In this document: one piece after another, positions 58,633-64,000 of the stretch
Numbering within the stretch: position 1 is the first letter of the stretch
Layout of the letters: the number at the start of each line of letters is the position of its first letter
Source of the DNA: Legionella jordanis
GTDB lineage: Bacteria; Pseudomonadota; Gammaproteobacteria; Legionellales; Legionellaceae
DNA: 64,000 nucleotides
Reading direction: 5' to 3'
Assembly: GCF_900637635.1 (NCBI RefSeq)
Contig: NZ_LR134383.1
Coordinates: forward strand, 3,044,001 to 3,108,000
The notes under the pieces: model-generated
Told to the model about the DNA's origin: nothing
What the model saw: only the letters and a program-made list of their open reading frames with translations
Database searches by the model: none
Made by a program: the position numbers and the translations under genes

Positions 58633-59826
58633 TTATTCACTTCTTAGTGAAACCACAGGTTCCAGTTTGGCAGCTCGCCTTGCCGGGTAAAAACCAAAGA
58701 AAACACCAGTAGCCACAGAAACAGCAAATCCCGCCAGAGGTGGTAGTAGCAACAGGCTGAACGTCCAGTGGCTAAAATAAGCCACAATCCAGGTGAAGAT
58801 TAATCCCAGGATCACCCCCAAAATACCCCCCAAAAGTGCCAGCATAATCGACTCCATCAGGAACAGAGCCTGAATTTCACGATTTTTGGCGCCTACGGCT
58901 TTGCGAATGCCAATTTCTTTTTTTCGTTCACTGACTGAAACCAGCATGACGTTCATCACGCCGATACCGCCCACCAGCAGAGAAATGCCACCGATCACGG
59001 CCAGCAGTAAGGTAAAAATATGGCCTTGGCTTTCCATGCTGGATATGATTTGCTTTGCGCTGCGGGCAAAAACATTTAATTTTGGATTTTGAGCATTGAT
59101 GATTTGCTTTATCTGATCGATGCTGCCATCGATTGGGCCATCCTCTTGCAGCTTCAAAACGGCATTGGCAATTTTGCTGTCCTTAGCCACCAGCGGCAAA
59201 CCAGCAATGGGGATGATTACTGCTTGATTGACGTCTTCATTAAAAAAACCATTTTCCTTCCAGGGCTTAGCCACACCAATAATGCTATATAAAGCCTGAC
59301 CAATACGGATTTGCTTGCCAATTGGGTCATCCAAAGTGATCTCTTGCAGTTGCCTGGCCAAGCCATCCCCAATCACACAATAGTGCTCAAACGATTGTAG
59401 AAAAGAGACAAAATGGCCGCGCGCCAATTCAATATGAACGATGTCTGCCAAAGACTCATCTGCACCAATAATTGCCCCTTGCAGGGTTTTGCCTTGAAAA
59501 CTCATCGATTGATAAGACGTACCATAGGGAGCAATTTTTTTTACCGTTGAAATCCGTTCTGGAATTTGCCGCCAAAGCTCCAGTGAAAGCTGATCTTCAC
59601 CGCTGCTTGATTTTCCGGGTGCCTGTTGAAAAACAGAGACCGCAAGCAAATCGGTTCCCAAAGCTTTAAACTGCTCCAAGGCTTTTTGGGTGGCAAGCTC
59701 ACCACAGCTGATTAAAGCCACCACCGCAGCCGTTCCTACAAGAATACCCAACACGGCCAGTAGAGAGCGCAATTTGGCAGCACTCAAGTTGATGATCGCC
59801 TGGGAAAGATAGCGAAGCCAATTCAT
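58633..59826 (-). CDS. MacB-type ABC transporter permease
   Basis: 397 residues. One membrane helix at about 20-40, a ~220-residue periplasmic MacB_PCD domain, then three helices in the C-terminal FtsX domain (GGIGVMNVMLVSVSERKKEI, GIRKAVGAKNREI). This is the mechanotransmission permease of a MacAB-TolC-type export pump; the ATPase is a separate protein here, as opposed to E. coli MacB. ATG 59826 overlaps the ATPase stop by 4 bases (ATGA). It is last in the TolC-adaptor-ATPase-permease operon. Confidence 0.93.
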   Translation of the reverse strand: MNWLRYLSQAIINLSAAKLRSLLAVLGILVGTAAVVALISCGELATQKALEQFKALGTDLLAVSVFQQAPGKSSSGEDQLSLELWRQIPERISTVKKIAPYGTSYQSMSFQGKTLQGAIIGADESLADIVHIELARGHFVSFLQSFEHYCVIGDGLARQLQEITLDDPIGKQIRIGQALYSIIGVAKPWKENGFFNEDVNQAVIIPIAGLPLVAKDSKIANAVLKLQEDGPIDGSIDQIKQIINAQNPKLNVFARSAKQIISSMESQGHIFTLLLAVIGGISLLVGGIGVMNVMLVSVSERKKEIGIRKAVGAKNREIQALFLMESIMLALLGGILGVILGLIFTWIVAYFSHWTFSLLLLPPLAGFAVSVATGVFFGFYPARRAAKLEPVVSLRSE

Positions 59827-60509
59827 TGATAATGCTCCGCAACTATTTCACCATCCGCAAGAGTGATTCTCCGGTTACACTGGGCGGCTACTTGATCATC
59901 ATGGGTCACCATGATGATGCTTCGCCCTTGGGCATGAAGCTTGTGAAACAGTTTCATCACTTCGCTGCCCGTCCGCGAATCCAGGGCTCCCGTTGGCTCA
60001 TCCGCTAAAATGACTTGCGGTTCGGCCACCAATGCTCTGGCAATGGCCACGCGCTGTTGCTGGCCACCAGACAATTGGGTGGGCCGATGATGGGCAAAAG
60101 AAGCCATTCCCACCTGATTTAAGGCATCAAGCACCCGCTCTTTGATCTCAGCTGATGAAACGGAACGATAAGTCAATGGTAATGCTACATTTTGCTCGGC
60201 GCTAAATCTTGGGAGTAAATTAAATTGTTGAAAGACAAAGCCGATGCTGTGGTTGCGGAGTTGGGCCAAATCATCTTCATTTAAGCCAGCCACATTTTGT
60301 CCTCTTAACCGATATTCACCACCATCAGCCTTGTCCAGCAAACCAATTATATTCATCAATGTGGATTTGCCTGAACCTGAAGCACCAACAATGGCCAGCA
60401 ATTCACCCTCTTTGACTTCTAGTGACACCTCTTTCAACACTTTAGAACTAAAACCCTCAAGGTAATAGGTTTTACTTATCCTGTTTAAATCAATCAAGAC
60501 CTTAGTCAT
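59823..60509 (-). CDS. MacB/LolD-type ABC transporter ATPase
   Basis: 228 residues from ATG 60509, overlapping the adaptor gene by 8 bases; an earlier in-frame start at 60545 is unlikely. Walker A is GASGSGKST, the ABC signature [15 protein letters not shown], and Walker [13 protein letters not shown], all intact. With the permease it energises the pump that passes substrates from the periplasm through the adaptor and TolC. MacB-type pumps handle macrolides, siderophores, lipopeptides or peptides; the substrate here is unknown. Confidence 0.93.
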   Translation of the reverse strand: MTKVLIDLNRISKTYYLEGFSSKVLKEVSLEVKEGELLAIVGASGSGKSTLMNIIGLLDKADGGEYRLRGQNVAGLNEDDLAQLRNHSIGFVFQQFNLLPRFSAEQNVALPLTYRSVSSAEIKERVLDALNQVGMASFAHHRPTQLSGGQQQRVAIARALVAEPQVILADEPTGALDSRTGSEVMKLFHKLHAQGRSIIMVTHDDQVAAQCNRRITLADGEIVAEHYQ

Positions 60510-61650
60510 AGGCCACAACATCTCCAGACTTAAGACCGGAAGCAATGATGACTTTATTGGCCTGAGCAGCGCCTGTGGTCACGGGTCGGGAATAAAAAGA
60601 ACCATCACTGGCCTGCACTTTGACCATGCTACTGCCCTTTTCCTGCTTCACCGCACTGATGGGAACTTGCAGCTGGTTATTTGAATCAATATTAATCGCA
60701 ATGGCTGCGCTCATGCCTACTTTTACCCATGCCCGCTGCTCAGGCGTGAGGTTTTTGACTTCGACTACGGCACTGAAAGACGGCAAAGAACCATTGCCGG
60801 TATTGCTTGCCTGAACATTAACCGCAACCAATTGACCTTGCAACGTCTGTTTGCCCAAAGCCACACCGGTGATCGTTGCAGGCATACCTGAGTGGATTTT
60901 ATCGATATCAATTTCAGGAACGTCAATTTCTACACTTACCCCGCTCAAGTCACCCACCAGCGCAATAACTTGATTGGATTTGACCAGCGTCCCCACATTG
61001 AGTTTATTAGACTTGTCATCACCATTGGTTTTAGGCGGGTAAAGCAAAATACCATCCGCGGGGGCTTTCAAGCGAATCCGGTTATGATTGCTGCTTAAAG
61101 CCTGTCTGACCTTATCGAATTCGGCAATGCTTAAGGAGGACAGGTTTTTAGTTGAACCATCATCCATCCTTTCCAGCATTTCACTTAATTTTCGGGTAGC
61201 CTGCATAAGCGTCATTCGTGCTGTATCTAAACTTGATTTTTCACTCAGGTAGTTGTTTTTTGACATTAGACCAGAATCCCAAAGTTCCTGTGTGCCGACG
61301 AATTTTGCTTTGGCGATGCTGTAATTATCCTTGGATTTAAGGTATTCAGTCAGGGTTTCATTGTATTGTTTCTGTAATTCATTCGAATTCAAAGTCACCA
61401 CAACTTCACCTTTTTTAACAAATTGTCCGTAGTGATGATGCATGGTTTCAATGATTCCCTCCACCGGGGTAGTAATTGCACTTTCATGCAAAGGTTCAAT
61501 GGTGCCTGTGAAAAATAAGGTTTTATGAACCGGTTCTGGCTTAACGACGTAGGTGTGCAACTCTTTTTTCTGCTGATTTTGCGGATTGCCACAAGCAATA
61601 AGCCAGCTTGCCAGAAAAACAATTATAAAAACGTTTAATACTCGATTCAT
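60502..61650 (-). CDS. MacA-type periplasmic adaptor, probable lipoprotein
   Basis: 382 residues. The signal peptide ends in a lipobox (WLIAC, Cys20), so it is probably anchored by lipid in the inner membrane. It has the membrane-fusion-protein order: lipoyl half-motif (AITTPVEGIIETMHHHYGQF), a coiled-coil hairpin (about 95-185), the second lipoyl half (IRLKAPADGILLYPPKT) and beta-barrel domains. It bridges the MacB permease and TolC. Its ATG overlaps the TolC-gene stop by 4 bases, and its end overlaps the ATPase start by 8. Confidence 0.92.
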   Translation of the reverse strand: MNRVLNVFIIVFLASWLIACGNPQNQQKKELHTYVVKPEPVHKTLFFTGTIEPLHESAITTPVEGIIETMHHHYGQFVKKGEVVVTLNSNELQKQYNETLTEYLKSKDNYSIAKAKFVGTQELWDSGLMSKNNYLSEKSSLDTARMTLMQATRKLSEMLERMDDGSTKNLSSLSIAEFDKVRQALSSNHNRIRLKAPADGILLYPPKTNGDDKSNKLNVGTLVKSNQVIALVGDLSGVSVEIDVPEIDIDKIHSGMPATITGVALGKQTLQGQLVAVNVQASNTGNGSLPSFSAVVEVKNLTPEQRAWVKVGMSAAIAINIDSNNQLQVPISAVKQEKGSSMVKVQASDGSFYSRPVTTGAAQANKVIIASGLKSGDVVAYD

Positions 61651-63272
61651 TTGCCATACCTAAGTTTAATTTGCCAGGACTCCAGGGTAGTTCCCAAAAG
61701 CAGTTGTAAAGCGGATAACTGATTCAGATAAGCAATTTTTGCACTAATCAAACCAGCTTGAGCCTGGATGAGTTGATTTTGAGTGTTATTGACATCCAAA
61801 GAGGTTGCAATGCCCGCTTCCAATCGTTTCTTTTCCAAAGCATAGGATTGTGCGGCTAATTTTACTTGTTTTTGCGCTAATTGGTAACGTTTTGCCAAGC
61901 TATTAATGTTGTTGATGATATTGGTGATGTTCGTTTCCAATGCACGCTTGGCCGCAATGAGATTTAAGCGGTCCTTTTCCAGTTTAACCTTGGCATTGAT
62001 TAATTGACTTCGCCGATTTAAATCATGGATGGGAATCGTTAATGACACACGAGCGGCTTCAGTTATATTCTGGCCATTGTAAATATTGCGAAAACCATTG
62101 GAGGTAACGCTGTTCACATCGGTCACATTACCACTTTGCACATTAGCACCCACATCAAGCTGCCATAATTGCTGATTTTTAGCCAACTTATAGGCTCGCT
62201 CATCCGCTCTGATGAGCATTTTGAGAGCCAAAAATTGGGTATTGTGGTTTAACGCCAAATCAATCGATTGTTGTAAGTTAGGAATAACTATTTTTTCCAA
62301 AGCCACATCACTGGGCACCGACAGACGCATTTTGGGGTCAAGGCCAATGGTTTGCAGCAAATCCTGTGCAGCCGTTTGAAAATCGTTCTCGGCCTGCTCA
62401 ACCAATAACTTTAAAGATTCTATTTGGTAGGATTGTTGAATGTTGGCCGTTGGTTCCAGTTGCCCTGCCTTGATTTTCTTCTCATTAATCCCATAGGTTC
62501 TGCGGGCTTCTTTAAGCTGCAACCTTTGATTTTCCAAATTGTTCCCGCTCAGAATTAAAGCTCGGTATGCCATAATGACCTGAGTGATTTGATCACTCAC
62601 TGATTGCTGTAAATTGAGCTTGTTCAGCCATTCATTGTCCAAAGCATTTAGCAGTCCGGCCTCATTCACTTCTTTACCAAATCCCCTCAGCAAAGGTTGG
62701 GTGATTGATAAATTAAGCACTGGCGTGAAACTGTTGTAATTGGAAACATTATTATCGAGGTTTAAAGAGAGTTGTGTACCCAGTTTAGTTTTCAGATTCA
62801 GCTCAGGAGTGGCCAAGGCGCTGCTGCTATTGGTCGAGCCAACGCCACTGAATCGGGTTCTTTGAGCCACGGCCGAACCGGCTAAGGCATATTGCAACTC
62901 AAATTCATTATGGGCAAGACGTATTTGATATCGTTGAATGATGCGATCCAGTTCGGCATTTTGAATGTTCGGATTGTAGCGGAGCGCCAAAAGAATCGCT
63001 TCGCGCAAACTAAGGCGTTTAGGTTTTTTATTGCTTGCATCCGGTGCCGTAGGCAAGTCAACCCAATTATTAATCAGATACTCAGGGTTATTAATAGCTT
63101 GTTGCAAGCGCTCTTCCGCCGCCAACACACGCGATGCTTCTTCCGTCGGCGCATTCATCCAGGAATAAGTGGCAGCATCTTTGCCATCAACATTGTCGGG
63201 GGCGGCTATCAGTTTCAGAGCGAAGCCAATGCCAAAAACGACAGCAAGCCATCGCATGCGGGGCAAATTCAT
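61647..63272 (-). CDS. TolC-family outer-membrane efflux protein
   Basis: 541 residues with a signal peptide (to about residue 24). It contains the duplicated outer membrane efflux repeats: a first block around LREAILLALRYNPNIQNAEL and a second around SIDLALNHNTQFLALK, each followed by the long helices of the periplasmic tunnel. Start ATG 63272 has no clear ribosome site. It leads the export operon, whose next gene overlaps it by 4 bases, so this TolC is probably dedicated to the MacAB-type pump. Confidence 0.93.
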   Translation of the reverse strand: MNLPRMRWLAVVFGIGFALKLIAAPDNVDGKDAATYSWMNAPTEEASRVLAAEERLQQAINNPEYLINNWVDLPTAPDASNKKPKRLSLREAILLALRYNPNIQNAELDRIIQRYQIRLAHNEFELQYALAGSAVAQRTRFSGVGSTNSSSALATPELNLKTKLGTQLSLNLDNNVSNYNSFTPVLNLSITQPLLRGFGKEVNEAGLLNALDNEWLNKLNLQQSVSDQITQVIMAYRALILSGNNLENQRLQLKEARRTYGINEKKIKAGQLEPTANIQQSYQIESLKLLVEQAENDFQTAAQDLLQTIGLDPKMRLSVPSDVALEKIVIPNLQQSIDLALNHNTQFLALKMLIRADERAYKLAKNQQLWQLDVGANVQSGNVTDVNSVTSNGFRNIYNGQNITEAARVSLTIPIHDLNRRSQLINAKVKLEKDRLNLIAAKRALETNITNIINNINSLAKRYQLAQKQVKLAAQSYALEKKRLEAGIATSLDVNNTQNQLIQAQAGLISAKIAYLNQLSALQLLLGTTLESWQIKLRYGK

Positions 63273-63407
63273 TGGAGGAGAACCAACCTTAAAAATACTT
63301 GTTGCAAACTCATGTTTAAAATTAAACCATATATTTGCTGCCGACAGAAGAGTTTCAATGGCAAAACAGCTTTCTTACGAGCTTACGAGGCGGCCAACAG
63401 AGCGTTA

Positions 63408-64000
63408 TTAAAGCTCCAGGCTTTTGCCCGCAGCTTGTTGAATGAACAATTTTTTTAACGGAGGCAAACGATTACAAAACGACAATCCGAAAGCCCGTAA
63501 ACGGCTCACTACCCTTAAGGGATTTAAAAAGACAGCTTTTAAGCCCTCCATCATGGCAATGATCTGCCACACGGCATATCGTCTTTGTCTCTGATAGAAA
63601 CCCAACAACTTAAGATTGATGCGGTTGCTTGAACCATCAAGTGCTTGCAACCAGCAATCCACATCGGCAAGCCCAACATTTAAACCTAAGCCTGCCAATG
63701 GGTGAATGGTATGAGCAGCATCACCCATGAGTATCCAGTTTTGTCCGCTGTACTGTTTGGCATGACGCATGGTCAATGGAAAACCATAGCGGGCACCTTG
63801 AACTTCGACCTTGCCCAGCTTACTGGCAAAAGCCTTTTCCAGCTCATGATTGAAATCTTCTGCTGAAAGGGCCATAAGCTTTTTTGCATGTGCTGGCGTA
63901 GTCGACCAAACGATGGAACATAGGTGTTCATCCGCCAAGGGAAGAAAAGCGAGAGGCCCATCTGAATTGAATACCTGATAAGCCGTTTTTTGGTGGGGTT
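63408..64000 (-). CDS. UbiH-family FAD monooxygenase, N-terminus beyond window
   Basis: The frame is open from the right edge to the stop at 63408, giving the last ~197 residues. GPLAFLPLADEHLCSIVWST, then the FAD-binding LMGDAAHTIHPLAGLGLNVG and LADVDCWLQAL, identify the UbiH/UbiF/VisC family of aromatic hydroxylases used in ubiquinone synthesis. The usual AGQGLN is AGLGLN here. Which ring position it hydroxylates cannot be told from this part. It lies upstream of the TolC gene on the same strand, separated by 135 bases. Confidence 0.9.
   Translation of the reverse strand, partial: PHQKTAYQVFNSDGPLAFLPLADEHLCSIVWSTTPAHAKKLMALSAEDFNHELEKAFASKLGKVEVQGARYGFPLTMRHAKQYSGQNWILMGDAAHTIHPLAGLGLNVGLADVDCWLQALDGSSNRINLKLLGFYQRQRRYAVWQIIAMMEGLKAVFLNPLRVVSRLRAFGLSFCNRLPPLKKLFIQQAAGKSLEL

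Noticed and set aside
58633-63272. Export operon as the transporter of the double-glycine peptides
   Set aside because: The ATPase lacks a C39 peptidase domain and the peptide genes are 19-55 kb away; no direct support.

Overview
The window looks like chromosomal DNA of a gammaproteobacterium, most probably a member of the Legionellaceae. This is inferred from the style of the proteins, not from a database search. The pointers are a moderate-to-low GC background, a PagP/Rcp-type lipid A palmitoyltransferase, long coiled-coil or kinase-like proteins of the kind Dot/Icm effectors belong to, and many short exported or hypothetical genes among standard housekeeping genes.

Region 1 (1-24.3 kb) is mainly leftward. 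It holds a partial ferritin-like gene, a small exported protein, psd, two unknown rightward genes (the larger a 709-residue coiled-coil membrane protein), an 898-residue protein with PI3/PI4-kinase-like catalytic motifs, a small double-glycine-leader peptide, an MFS transporter and parC. An AT-rich spacer with DnaA-box-like sites follows, then the complete atpIBEFHAGDC operon with a recognisable promoter. A 6S RNA gene diverges from that operon. An unknown gene, uvrB and a class I aminotransferase complete the region.

Region 2 (24.5-31.6 kb) is a compact 7-kb integrated element. It sits in the 3' end of tRNA-Asn(GTT) and is bounded by a 56-bp direct repeat. It encodes a P4-type tyrosine integrase, a phage-type replication protein, a Panacea-domain toxin-antitoxin-like pair, a DUF1780 nuclease-like protein and a DUF3800 protein translationally coupled to a partner. 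It also has a truncated antitoxin, a predicted 60-nt RNA and two copies of a double-hairpin repeat placed behind two of its genes. No conjugation genes are present.

Region 3 (31.6-43.3 kb) is a mixed region. It has two decayed methyltransferase pseudogenes, a GrpB-GNAT fusion, two candidate effectors (one LRR-like) and a pentameric ligand-gated-channel-like protein. A cupin, an NRDE protein and a second double-glycine peptide follow, then a PiT phosphate transporter, a CNNM/CorC protein and coq7.

Region 4 (43.4-48.2 kb) is AT-rich and is the most interesting part. A leftward operon encodes an MFS exporter, a 61-residue peptide and a borosin-type (tetrapyrrole-methylase-fold) alpha-N-methyltransferase with its key tyrosines and arginine conserved. 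An unknown 448-residue protein converges on it. A LuxR-family regulator diverges from it across a spacer holding an 18-bp palindrome. I read this as a candidate split-borosin RiPP cluster.

Region 5 (48.9-64 kb) holds a degenerate uridine-kinase-like protein, exported proteins, a glutathione transferase, an amino acid permease, pagP, tag and a dicarboxylate symporter. It then has a flavin disulfide oxidoreductase, a TolC-MacA-MacB-type export operon in which the genes overlap, and the 3' part of a UbiH-family hydroxylase cut by the window edge.
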